Shown here: positions 15,583 through 23,078 of the stretch, in pieces | How the letters are laid out: each line of letters opens with the position of its first letter | Numbering within the stretch: position 1 is the first letter of the stretch | Assembly: GCF_022606295.1 (NCBI RefSeq) | Contig: NZ_JAHHZS010000010.1 | Coordinates: 62,001 to 126,000, forward strand | DNA from: Arthrobacter bambusae | Lineage (GTDB): Bacteria > Actinomycetota > Actinomycetes > Actinomycetales > Micrococcaceae | DNA: 64,000 nt | Reading direction: 5' to 3' | Program-made: the position numbers and the translations under genes | The notes under the pieces: model-generated | The model's database searches: none | What the model saw: the letters and a program-made list of their open reading frames with translations, nothing else | What the model was told of the DNA's origin: nothing

Positions 15583-17298
15583 ATGAACGGTTCTACTCCA
15601 GATCCTGTGCGGGCCGATCGCCCGCACGTCCCCGGAATCAGGATCGAAGACCTCCTCCGGGACTTCTTGTCCAGGGCGGGAGAACTCCTCGAAGCCCAGG
15701 AGCATATGCGCGGACTGCTCGAAGCTGTTGTCGCGGTCGCCGAAGATTTGAGCCTCGAGGCTGTGTTGGACAGGGTCGTGACGTCCGCCTGCCGGTTGCT
15801 GCACGCCCGCTACGGGGCCCTGGGGGTAATCGGTGAGAACAAATCACTAAGTCACTTCGTCACGGTCGGCATCGACGAGGACCTTGCCAGCCGTATCGGC
15901 CCGCTACCGACCGGGCATGGTGTCCTCGGCCTGCTGATTACGGAGCCTGCGCCGCTTCGCCTTCATGATCTTCACGAGCACCCCAAATCTTACGGATTCC
16001 CCGAGAACCATCCACCCATGAAATCCTTTCTCGGTGTCCCTGTGCGCGTTCGGGACGTCGTTTTCGGCAATCTCTATTTGACCGAAAAGGAAGGAGGCGG
16101 CGATTTCACTCCCGAAGATGAGGATCTTGCCGTCGCGTTGGCCGCCGCCGCTGGTGTGGCCATCGAGAACGCACGGCTTTATGAGGACGCCCGCCGACGC
16201 TCGTCCTGGCTTGAGGCCTGCATGGATGTGACCGGCCGGATGATCGGCGGAGACCGGACGGCGGAGCCGGAAATTGTCGGGCTCGACCAGATTGCCGACC
16301 GGGCGCTCCGGGAATCGGAATCCCAGCTGGCCCTGATCCTCGTTCCAGATGAGGGCGTGGGCTCGTATTGTGTCGCGGGTGCCGCAGGGACTGAAAGCGC
16401 ACATTTCGCCGGAAACATCCTGCCTATGGATTCCGCCGTCATCAGGTCAGTCGCGGCCACCGGGATGCCCGCCTGCATCGACGAAGCGGGAGACCTCCTC
16501 GGACCGGCTCACGGCTTGTCCATCGGAAGACTCCTGGCGATCGATCTCAGCGCCCAGGGCGCCCACCATGGGCTTCTGGTTCTGGCTCGATCTCCTGGAA
16601 CGGGGCCCTTTGCGAAGACGGATGTGGAGATGGGCGCAGTCTTTGGTTCGCACGTGGCCTTGGGCTTGGAGCTTGACCGGATTCACCGGCTCCGTGAAGA
16701 GCTTGTGGTTTTCTCGGACCGGGATCGCATCGCCCGGGACCTGCACGACCTTGTCATCCAGCGCCTTTTCGCTGCTGGACTCAGCATCCAGAGCCTGCGG
16801 CGGTTCACGACAGGCGAACCTGCCTTGACTCGGATCAATGCGGTCACCGCGGAACTGGATGAAACCATCAGGGACCTCCGAAACACCATTTACTCGTTGC
16901 ATTCTTCCGGGGAGCAGGAGTTGCTGAGCAGCCGGATACTGCAGACTGTCCGCACTGCCACCAGGTCGCTGCCCTTCGCCCCTCACCTGACGATCATCGG
17001 GGCAGTCGATTCCGTGCTCGACGACGGAATCGTCATCAACGCGCTGGCGGTCATTTCCGAAGGCCTCAGCAATGCGGTCCGTCATTCCGAGGCGCAGGCA
17101 ATGAGCGTTTCCGTCTCGGTGGAAGATGGCATGCTGACATTGATCATCAAAGACGACGGCAGGGGCTTCAGGGATGCTGTCCCGGGAAATGGTCTGGTCA
17201 ACATGCAACAGCGGGCCTTGGAGCTGCGCGGTTCGTTTGAGGTGACCAGCGCCCCGACGAAGGGCACAACCGTGGTGTGGTCGGTTCCGGTCCACTGA
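15583..17298 (+). CDS. devS: DevS/DosT-like haem sensor histidine kinase
   Basis: A 571-residue kinase with two GAF domains (about 45-205 and 230-370), then a HisKA_3 helix pair and HATPase_c. The first GAF segment FPENHPPMKSFLGVPVRVRD and GNLYLTEK aligns closely with mycobacterial DevS: the predicted proximal haem ligand is His143 (DevS His149) and the distal tyrosine is Tyr165 (DevS Tyr171). The phospho-acceptor is His388 in RIARDLHDLVIQRLF, and the ATP-binding site has GLSNAVRHSEA and DDGRGF. It should sense O2, NO or CO and phosphorylate DevR. Unlike mycobacteria, devS is convergent with devR, 20 bp stop to stop. Confidence 0.93.
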   Translation: MNGSTPDPVRADRPHVPGIRIEDLLRDFLSRAGELLEAQEHMRGLLEAVVAVAEDLSLEAVLDRVVTSACRLLHARYGALGVIGENKSLSHFVTVGIDEDLASRIGPLPTGHGVLGLLITEPAPLRLHDLHEHPKSYGFPENHPPMKSFLGVPVRVRDVVFGNLYLTEKEGGGDFTPEDEDLAVALAAAAGVAIENARLYEDARRRSSWLEACMDVTGRMIGGDRTAEPEIVGLDQIADRALRESESQLALILVPDEGVGSYCVAGAAGTESAHFAGNILPMDSAVIRSVAATGMPACIDEAGDLLGPAHGLSIGRLLAIDLSAQGAHHGLLVLARSPGTGPFAKTDVEMGAVFGSHVALGLELDRIHRLREELVVFSDRDRIARDLHDLVIQRLFAAGLSIQSLRRFTTGEPALTRINAVTAELDETIRDLRNTIYSLHSSGEQELLSSRILQTVRTATRSLPFAPHLTIIGAVDSVLDDGIVINALAVISEGLSNAVRHSEAQAMSVSVSVEDGMLTLIIKDDGRGFRDAVPGNGLVNMQQRALELRGSFEVTSAPTKGTTVVWSVPVH

Positions 17299-17303
17299 GG
17301 TTC

Positions 17304-17318
17304 CGGTCCGCCGGACCG
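17304..17318. terminator. Hairpin between convergent devS and devR
   Basis: CGGTCC and GGACCG pair as a 6-bp G+C-rich stem around a GCC loop, filling the 20-bp gap between the two stop codons. It has no clear U-run, so it is at most a weak bidirectional terminator. Confidence 0.45.
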
Positions 17319-18017
17319 TCAGCGGACGGTTCCACGGTCCGTATCTGGTCCGTGGGCAATATGGACCGCCGCCTGGGTGCGACGTTCGAATCCCAGCTTC
17401 GCCAACATCGAGGAAACGTAGTTCTTCACGGTTTTTTCGGCGAGCTGCATCAGTTCCCCGATTTGCCGGTTGGTCAGGCCCTGGCCCACTAGGTCAAGGA
17501 CCCGCCGCTCCTCGGTAGTCAACAAGGCGACCCTGGGATCTACGCGATGGCGTTCCGTGAGGCGCCGGATGATTTGCGCCTTCACCCCGCCATCAAACAA
17601 GGACTCGCCTCGCGCGGCGCGCCGGAGCGCACCTATCAGGTCGGTGCCGCCGATTTCCTTCAAGACATACCCCGCCGCCCCCGCAAGGACCGCTCCACGA
17701 AGAGCTTGTTCGTCGTCGTAACTGGTCAGAATCAGGCAGTTCAGTGTGGGGTCAACGGAGCGGACATCCCGGCATACTTCAATGCCCGTGCCGTCGGACA
17801 ATCGGGCGTCCAACACCGACACATCCGGGTGCAACGCAGGAATGCGTCGGACCGCCTCCTCCGCCGAACCGGACATGCCAACCACCACGAAGCCTTCGCT
17901 TTCCAGCAGTTCCTGAAGTCCCCTGCGGACAAGCTCATGATCGTCCAGGACATACACACGGATCGGCGGTACGCCGACGAACCGGGCATCGCTGGGGGAT
18001 CGTACTGGGCCATCCAT
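17319..18017 (-). CDS. devR: DevR/DosR-like NarL-family response regulator
   Basis: A 232-residue regulator using the ATG at 18017; the ATG at 18065 is an alternative. The receiver starts IRVYVLDDHELVRRGLQELL, with the phospho-acceptor Asp in VSVLDARLSDGTGIE and the conserved Lys in YVLKEIGG. The LuxR-type DNA-binding domain contains LTNRQIGELMQLAEKTVKNY, then SSMLAKLGFERRTQAAV, nearly identical to M. tuberculosis DevR, including the Lys and Asn that contact the box. This is strong support that the 15-bp boxes nearby are its targets. Box 7 lies upstream on its own strand and suggests autoregulation. Confidence 0.93.
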   Translation of the reverse strand: MDGPVRSPSDARFVGVPPIRVYVLDDHELVRRGLQELLESEGFVVVGMSGSAEEAVRRIPALHPDVSVLDARLSDGTGIEVCRDVRSVDPTLNCLILTSYDDEQALRGAVLAGAAGYVLKEIGGTDLIGALRRAARGESLFDGGVKAQIIRRLTERHRVDPRVALLTTEERRVLDLVGQGLTNRQIGELMQLAEKTVKNYVSSMLAKLGFERRTQAAVHIAHGPDTDRGTVR

Positions 18018-18111
18018 GATCCTCCTGTCCGGCAGCCCGTGGCTGCGGTCCCGCCGGCCCGTCATGGTTTGCCCGGCAATGTCATTTTTCCGTGCCCGCC
18101 AATGGCAAACA

Positions 18112-18126
18112 AGGGCCGAAGGACCC
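18112..18126 (-). promoter_or_regulatory. DevR/DosR-like box 7, upstream of devR
   Basis: GGGTCCTTCGGCCCT on the minus strand has two mismatches to GGGACTTNNGNCCCT. It lies 94 bases before the chosen devR ATG (46 before the alternative at 18065) and is 11 bases from box 8, which points the other way. Confidence 0.6.
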
Positions 18127-18137
18127 AAGCCGGGGCC

Positions 18138-18152
18138 ATGACTTTCGGCCCT
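18138..18152 (+). promoter_or_regulatory. DevR/DosR-like box 8, upstream of the USP-SPW-MBL operon
   Basis: ATGACTTTCGGCCCT, two mismatches to the mycobacterial box. TCTTAG follows after 25 bases (18178-18183), exactly as for box 2. The USP ATG is at 18211. Confidence 0.75.
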
Positions 18153-18210
18153 GTTTGACGGGGAATTTTCTGCCCATTCTTAGAGAAAACGCGGAACGGA
18201 AGGGAACACC

Positions 18211-18732
18211 ATGACCACGGGAGCCCGGCACGGCAAGATCATCGTCGGCGTCGACGGCTCTGATGCCTCCGTAGAGGCCCTGCGCGAAGGCCACCGCCTC
18301 GGATCAGCACTGGGAGCAAACGTCGAGGCGTGGGCATGTTGGGACTTTCCCGTGGGTCATGAGACCTACGAAATGATGGGGCGGGACGGATTCAGCCATC
18401 AGGCATCCGAAATACTCCGTGACGCCATGACGAGGGCCTTCGGCTCCCAAATTCCTCGAAACGTCCGGACCAGGCTCGTCCTCGGCGCCGCGCGGCAGTC
18501 GCTCGTCGACGCCAGCAGATTCGCCTCGTTGCTGGTCGTCGGACGGCGCGGACACGGCGGGTTCAACGGCCTGTTGCTTGGTTCGGTCAGCGCGGCCTGC
18601 GTCGCCCACGCCCATTGTCCCGTTCTCGTCGTCCACGCGCCCGATGCAACCGCACACCCGGAGCCCCGTCCCGGCGCCGCCGGGGCGGCCATCAGAAAAA
18701 CCCAACCGATCAAAGGAGCACGATCCAGATGA
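18211..18732 (+). CDS. Universal stress protein
   Basis: A 173-residue single-domain UspA protein. It starts KIIVGVDGSDASVEALREG and keeps the ATP-binding loop GRRGHGGFNGLLLGSVS; about 25 extra polar residues follow the usual end. It is the first gene behind box 8 and its TGA overlaps the next ATG by four bases, so the SPW protein gene is translationally coupled. It is closely similar to the USP at 21900-22343, which suggests local duplication. Confidence 0.92.
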   Translation: MTTGARHGKIIVGVDGSDASVEALREGHRLGSALGANVEAWACWDFPVGHETYEMMGRDGFSHQASEILRDAMTRAFGSQIPRNVRTRLVLGAARQSLVDASRFASLLVVGRRGHGGFNGLLLGSVSAACVAHAHCPVLVVHAPDATAHPEPRPGAAGAAIRKTQPIKGARSR

Positions 18733-19091
18733 AGAAGTGGACTCGTTGGCAGGACTGGACGGTCATCGCCGCCGGCGCCTATGCCGCACTCTCGGTGCTG
18801 TGGACAAGTCAAGGTGGATCGTCCACAGCGTTCATGGTCATCCTCGGTGTCCTGCTGGTCGCCGCCGGTGTGACCAACCTGGCCAGGCCGGGGATGCCGG
18901 CCGCCGAATGGGCGCAAGCTGCGTTCGCCGTCGTCCTCCTCGTTGCGCCTTGGATTGCCGGCTTCACCTCCATGACGGGGAGCGCCTGGAGCGCCTGGAT
19001 CCCGGGCGCGGTCGCCGTGGTGGTCACGGCCTTGGCGATCAAGCCCAGCACGGAGGAATACCGTCATCACCACGTGATGCCGGCCCCGTAG
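18729..19091 (+). CDS. SPW repeat membrane protein
   Basis: A 120-residue integral membrane protein with four predicted helices. WTRWQDWTVIAAGAYAALSVLW at the start and GSAWSAWIPGAVAVVV near the end are the paired tryptophan motifs of the SPW family. Function unknown. The ATG at 18729 overlaps the USP stop (ATGA). It lies 69 bp before the metallo-hydrolase gene in the box 8 operon. Confidence 0.85.
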   Translation: MKKWTRWQDWTVIAAGAYAALSVLWTSQGGSSTAFMVILGVLLVAAGVTNLARPGMPAAEWAQAAFAVVLLVAPWIAGFTSMTGSAWSAWIPGAVAVVVTALAIKPSTEEYRHHHVMPAP

Positions 19092-19160
19092 CCGCGCAAT
19101 TCCGGTCCGGGCATCCGGCAGCGCCCGGATGCCCGGCACTGCCAATATCGAGGAGGCAAC

Positions 19161-20546
19161 ATGAACAGCACACGCCCGGCACGACTGCGGTTTTTGGGAG
19201 CGACGGACACTGTCACGGGGTCCCGCTATCTCGTCGAATCCGGGGACACTCGGATCCTTGTCGACTGTGGCCTCTTCCAAGGCTATAAACGTATCCGGGA
19301 CCGCAACAGGGTGCCGTTTCCCGTCCCGCCCGGTTCCATCGATGCTGTGCTGCTCACCCACGCGCATCTTGACCACACCGGATATGTTCCGGCACTGGTC
19401 CGGGACGGCTTCACGGGGCCGATCTACGCTACCCACGGAACCAGTGAACTGTGCAAGCTGCTGCTACCGGACAGCGGCCATCTTCAGGAAGAGGAAGCGC
19501 GTTACGCTGACCACCGGGGCTCCTCGGCGCATGTTCCCGCTCTTCCTGTGTACACCGCGGCAGATGCGGTCAGGTCCTTGAACGCTTTCGAGCCCCGGGA
19601 CTTCGATACCCCGCTGGATCTTGGAGACGGCATCGTGGCCGCTTTCCTTCCGGCCGGACACATCCTGGGCGCAGCCCAAATCCATTTAGACATAGACGGG
19701 CGTTCAATACACTTCACCGGAGACCTGGGCCGTGCCGACGATCCCCTCATGTTCCCGCCGCGGGAACTGGAGGCCACCGACATTCTTGTCACTGAATCTA
19801 CGTACGGTAACCGGAGCCACCCGGACCAGGACCCGGAGGCCGAGCTCGGAGCGGTCGTGTCCCGCGTTGCCAAACGAGGGGGAGTCGTCATGATTGCCGC
19901 GTTCGCCGTCGGCCGCGCAGAAACGCTGATGCTCCACCTCACGAGGCTCCGTCACAAGCACCTTATTCCGGACATTCCGGTCTATCTCAACAGCCCCATG
20001 GCCATCGACGCTTCCTACATGTACCGGCAGCATGCGGATGAACACCGACTGCTCGTGGACGAGTTCGAAGACATGTACAAGCTGGCCACCATGACACGCA
20101 CCGCAGACGATTCCAAGCTTCTCAATCTGAGGGGAGGACCCATGATCATCATCTCCGCCAGCGGCATGCTCACGGGAGGAAGGATCCTTCACCACCTTGA
20201 GGCCTATGGTCCGGATCCGAAAAATGCCATCGTCCTCAGCGGCTACCAGGCCGGAGGAACACGCGGTGCCGACCTGGCGGCCGGAGCGAAGGAGCTCAGA
20301 ATCTACGGCCAGGACGTCCCCATCCAGGCCGAGGTCATACACATTGAAGGATTCTCAGCGCATGCCGACGCCGACGAAATCATCCGTTGGATGCACGCAG
20401 CGGACCAGGCACCGCAGATGACCTATATCACCCATGGCGAACCTGCCGCCTCCGATGCTCTGCGGCGTCGCATCAAACGTGAACTGGGCTGGAACGCGAG
20501 GGTTCCCGAACATCTCGAAGCAGTCCCGCTCGACAACCCGCTGTAG
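19161..20546 (+). CDS. Metallo-beta-lactamase/beta-CASP RNase-like hydrolase
   Basis: A 461-residue protein of the archaeal-CPSF/YsgH-type branch. The metal centre is LTHAHLDHTG (His67, His69, Asp71, His72), then PAGHILGAAQ and HFTGDLGR; the beta-CASP part shows VTESTYGNR, AFAVGRAE, ISASGMLTGG and the final FSAHAD. Such enzymes process RNA as endo- or 5'-exonucleases. In this operon it may remodel RNA during growth arrest, which is inference. RBS GAGGAGGC stands 7 bases before the ATG. Confidence 0.9.
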   Translation: MNSTRPARLRFLGATDTVTGSRYLVESGDTRILVDCGLFQGYKRIRDRNRVPFPVPPGSIDAVLLTHAHLDHTGYVPALVRDGFTGPIYATHGTSELCKLLLPDSGHLQEEEARYADHRGSSAHVPALPVYTAADAVRSLNAFEPRDFDTPLDLGDGIVAAFLPAGHILGAAQIHLDIDGRSIHFTGDLGRADDPLMFPPRELEATDILVTESTYGNRSHPDQDPEAELGAVVSRVAKRGGVVMIAAFAVGRAETLMLHLTRLRHKHLIPDIPVYLNSPMAIDASYMYRQHADEHRLLVDEFEDMYKLATMTRTADDSKLLNLRGGPMIIISASGMLTGGRILHHLEAYGPDPKNAIVLSGYQAGGTRGADLAAGAKELRIYGQDVPIQAEVIHIEGFSAHADADEIIRWMHAADQAPQMTYITHGEPAASDALRRRIKRELGWNARVPEHLEAVPLDNPL

Positions 20547-20586
20547 CACCAATAGTTTCCACCCACGCCGGCAAAGGAGGCCCGTG

Positions 20587-20907
20587 ATGGCTCTCTCTGA
20601 ATACGAAAAGAAGACCCTGGAACAGCTCGCCCAGGAACTGGAACGCGATGATCCGAAATTCGCGTCCAAGATGAAATCGATGACTGAGCCTGCTGCCGGG
20701 AGGCACTTGGCATCAGGCATTTTCACCGCACTCGTCGGATGCCTTGTCCTGCTGACGGGTGTCGCGGCCCGAGCCCCGGTTTTGGGAATCACGGGATTCA
20801 TTATCATGGGCACCGGAGCGTACGTGGCCTCGAAGTGTATCGGTTCCCCGAGGTTCCGACGGCGTCCGAGTTCTTCTCCGCTGCTTGGACCCGCAGAGCT
20901 CGGGTAG
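20587..20907 (+). CDS. DUF3040 membrane protein
   Basis: A 106-residue protein starting MALSEYEKKTLEQLAQELERDDPKFASKM, the typical DUF3040 N-terminus, then two short hydrophobic helices (LASGIFTALVGCLVLLTGVAA and APVLGITGFIIMGTGAYVA). The ATG at 20587 has a strong AAAGGAGG site. Function unknown. The stop is directly followed by the remains of a universal stress protein gene, so its 3' side was reshaped by a deletion. Confidence 0.85.
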   Translation: MALSEYEKKTLEQLAQELERDDPKFASKMKSMTEPAAGRHLASGIFTALVGCLVLLTGVAARAPVLGITGFIIMGTGAYVASKCIGSPRFRRRPSSSPLLGPAELG

Positions 20908-21399
20908 TTGAGGTGGAACCGACAGTTGATGTTCGAACCGTATTGATCCCGCCGCGGAGTCGTCGTCGGAGTGGACGGTTCGGAGGAATCAACGCAAGCG
21001 GTAGCCTTCGCTGCCGCAGAGGCAGAGGCAGATCGTGAAGGGCAGGAACTGGCCGTGCTGCACGCCTGCCCGATACCAGGTGCCTGGTTGCAAAAGGGGT
21101 TGCCCAAGGGCAGTTTCGTCGAGCAGTTCATGGAAGAAGAACAGGTGGTCCTTGCCGAGACAGTTGCCGGCCTGGCGGGAAGGTACCCCGACCTCGTGGT
21201 CCACAAAGTCCTGGCCACCGATCCCCCGGCCCAGGCCCTCGCTGAAGCCGCATCGACAGCGAAGCTGCTGGTCCTCGGCAGCCGCGGCAGGGGCGGACTA
21301 AAGCGTCTCCTGCTGGGCTCAACCGCCCACGCAGTCCTTGCCCAACTGGCGTGCCCCACCATCATCACCCGGATACGCCGGGTCAAGAACAGCAAATAG
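20904..21399 (+). pseudogene. Tandem universal stress protein, deletion remnant
   Basis: A short piece at 20904-20949 reads VVEVEPTVDVRTVLIP, matching LEPSVQVKTVLFP inside the first domain of the tandem USP at 9575. It is followed, in another frame, by the whole second domain (20950-21399: RRGVVVGVDGSEES to GSRGRGGLKRLLLGSTAHAVL). The start of the first domain and the stretch between the two pieces are missing. A GTG at 20971 could still produce a 142-residue single USP domain that keeps the ATP loop, so some function may remain. Confidence 0.7.
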
Positions 21400-21436
21400 C
21401 GCGGACGCCGTCGACGCCTGGCGCCCGAAACCGGAT

Positions 21437-21880
21437 TCAGGCCAGATGCACATGTCGGCCAGTCACTACCGCAGCGTGGATCCGGATGAAGTCATTCCTT
21501 GGGCCGCCTGCCCAGGGCTCTTCCATGACCTGCCCCGAAAGATAGGTCAGCAGCGCCGGCTCGTCCACGTGTGAGGAAGGACCGCTGACAAGGACCGACC
21601 ACCCTTCGCTCCGGTCGGGCCGTGCCCCATCAATCTCGAACGATGAACTCAGGCGAGGCACGGCGTCGCCGATGGTCCCGGCAGCGGAGGTGCGGAAGTA
21701 GATTGCCCGGCCGTGGACGAGGTAGCTGACGGGCAGGATCATCACTCTGTTCTTGTAGTTGAAGCCGAAGCGGCCTGTGTCCTGAGAGCACAGCAACTCC
21801 CAGCACCGCTCCTGGCTAAGCTCCTGCGTGACGTGCCGGGCGCCGTCGAAGCGGCCCGGATCCATCTCGGGAACGGACAT
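21437..21880 (-). CDS. PPOX-like flavin/F420-binding split-barrel protein (copy 3)
   Basis: A 147-residue protein from the ATG at 21880 (MSVPEMDPGRF), behind GAGGAGAAA. It has the family pattern CWELLCSQDTGRFGF, RVMILPVSYLVHGRAIYFRT, FEIDGARPDRSEGWSVLVSG and VVTGRHVHL. It is the most divergent of the four paralogues in the island. It follows a USP gene by 19 bp and should share box 9. Confidence 0.82.
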   Translation of the reverse strand: MSVPEMDPGRFDGARHVTQELSQERCWELLCSQDTGRFGFNYKNRVMILPVSYLVHGRAIYFRTSAAGTIGDAVPRLSSSFEIDGARPDRSEGWSVLVSGPSSHVDEPALLTYLSGQVMEEPWAGGPRNDFIRIHAAVVTGRHVHLA

Positions 21881-21899
21881 TGGTTTCTCCTCGCGCCGA

Positions 21900-22343
21900 T
21901 CAGCTCGCTTCCGGAGCATGGACAACAAGGACCGGGCAGTGGGCGTGGGCGACGCAGGCGGAACTCACCGATCCGATCAAGAGCCCGCCAAATCCTCCGT
22001 GGCCACGCCTGCCGAGAACGATCAGGTCGGCTTCCCGGCTCGCTTCGATGAGGGATTCCCGTGTGTGACCGCGGACAACGCGTGAGACGACGTTGTCCGG
22101 CAAATCCGGACCGAACACCTTCGCCAAGGATTCCTTGAGGACCTGTTTGGCACTTTCTTCGAAGTCGTCGATGCCCATGGCCACGTAGCCGCCATAGACC
22201 TGGGGGAACTCCCAGCAGACCGTAGCTATTACCTGCGCTCCCAATGGCACGGCGAGGCTCTGAGCTTGCCTCAGCGCCTCGATGGAGGCTTCCGATCCGT
22301 CAACGCCAACAACGATCCTGGCTGTGGATGCTTCCCCGCCCAT
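21900..22343 (-). CDS. Universal stress protein
   Basis: A 147-residue single UspA domain: ARIVVGVDGSEASIEALRQA at the start and the ATP loop GRRGHGGFGGLLIGSVS near the end. It is strongly similar to the USP at 18211, including CVAHAHCPVLVVHAP. It is first in a two-gene unit with PPOX copy 3, behind box 9. Confidence 0.93.
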   Translation of the reverse strand: MGGEASTARIVVGVDGSEASIEALRQAQSLAVPLGAQVIATVCWEFPQVYGGYVAMGIDDFEESAKQVLKESLAKVFGPDLPDNVVSRVVRGHTRESLIEASREADLIVLGRRGHGGFGGLLIGSVSSACVAHAHCPVLVVHAPEAS

Positions 22344-22410
22344 GACTTTCCTCCCGCGATAAGGTTGAATCCGTACCCCGCTAGCGTGGCCCGGGGCTGT
22401 CGCGGCTTGT

Positions 22411-22425
22411 AGGGCCGAAAGTCAC
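22411..22425 (-). promoter_or_regulatory. DevR/DosR-like box 9, upstream of USP-PPOX
   Basis: GTGACTTTCGGCCCT on the minus strand, identical to boxes 2 and 4. It ends 67 bases before the USP ATG; GCTAGC lies 25 bases downstream of the box. Confidence 0.75.
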
Positions 22426-22482
22426 AGCCGGGATCCGCGCCAGCGGGAGGCACGGTCCGGCCCGGCGGCAGGACCGTGTGGC

Positions 22483-22905
22483 CTACTCCCGCGTAATCGG
22501 GATCTTGTGAGCCGAGGAGGGTTGGACCCTCTCCGGAATCGGGGCCCTCACTTCGAGGACGCCGTCCTTGTATGAAGCGGAGACGTCGTCCTTTTGGACC
22601 GTATCCGGCACTGGCAGCCTGCGGACGAAGGAACCATAGCGAAATTCCGATCTGTAGCTGCCCTTGTCCCTTTGCTCCTTCTTCTCCTGCCGTTCAGCCC
22701 TTATTTCAAGAAACCCGTCCCCAAGCGTGATTTCAACATCCTTCTCCGGATCGATCCCCGGCAGTTCGGCGCGAACCACCAGGGTAGTGCCTTCAACCAA
22801 CTGTTCGACCCGGATCCCGGATGCTGCCACATCACCTTCGAAAAGCCGTTCGATCATCTCAATGGGTGAACGGCGGTTATCGAACCACCTGATCAAGTCC
22901 GTCAT
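22483..22905 (-). CDS. hsp20: Hsp20/alpha-crystallin small heat-shock protein (HspX-like)
   Basis: A 140-residue small chaperone. The alpha-crystallin domain spans about residues 30-125, with VVRAELPGIDPEKDVEITLGDGFLEIRAE and the final strands VSASYKDGVLEVRAPIP. The N-terminus, MTDLIRWFDNRRSP, is short. HspX (Acr, Rv2031c) is the classical DosR regulon protein in M. tuberculosis. A box-like palindrome, box 10, stands 80 bases upstream, and GGAGG precedes the ATG. It should hold unfolding proteins in the cytoplasm during stasis. Confidence 0.95.
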   Translation of the reverse strand: MTDLIRWFDNRRSPIEMIERLFEGDVAASGIRVEQLVEGTTLVVRAELPGIDPEKDVEITLGDGFLEIRAERQEKKEQRDKGSYRSEFRYGSFVRRLPVPDTVQKDDVSASYKDGVLEVRAPIPERVQPSSAHKIPITRE

Positions 22906-22985
22906 GGCTGCCTCCTTGCTTCGATCCGGTCAGGCCGGAATCGGCCTGACTCTTCCAGAATGCGAAGCACGGGGAGTAGATCACA

Positions 22986-23000
22986 GAGTCTTTGGTCCCT
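22986..23000 (-). promoter_or_regulatory. DevR/DosR-like box 10, upstream of hsp20
   Basis: AGGGACCAAAGACTC on the minus strand; read on the plus strand it is GAGTCTTTGGTCCCT, with two mismatches to GGGACTTNNGNCCCT. ATTCTGGAA follows at the position where ATTCTTAGA follows box 8 (offset one base). Weaker than the others. Confidence 0.5.
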
Positions 23001-23078
23001 TATGCCCCGCCTCCGGGTTGCGCCGTGGGGCCAGGGAGGCGACGGTCGGATTCGGGACCAGGAATCCTGCGGGTCCGA

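Noticed and set aside
17385..17399. TTCGAATCCC motif resembling a tRNA T-arm
   Set aside because: It is inside devR and has no acceptor stem or anticodon arm around it. No tRNA or rRNA gene was found in the window.
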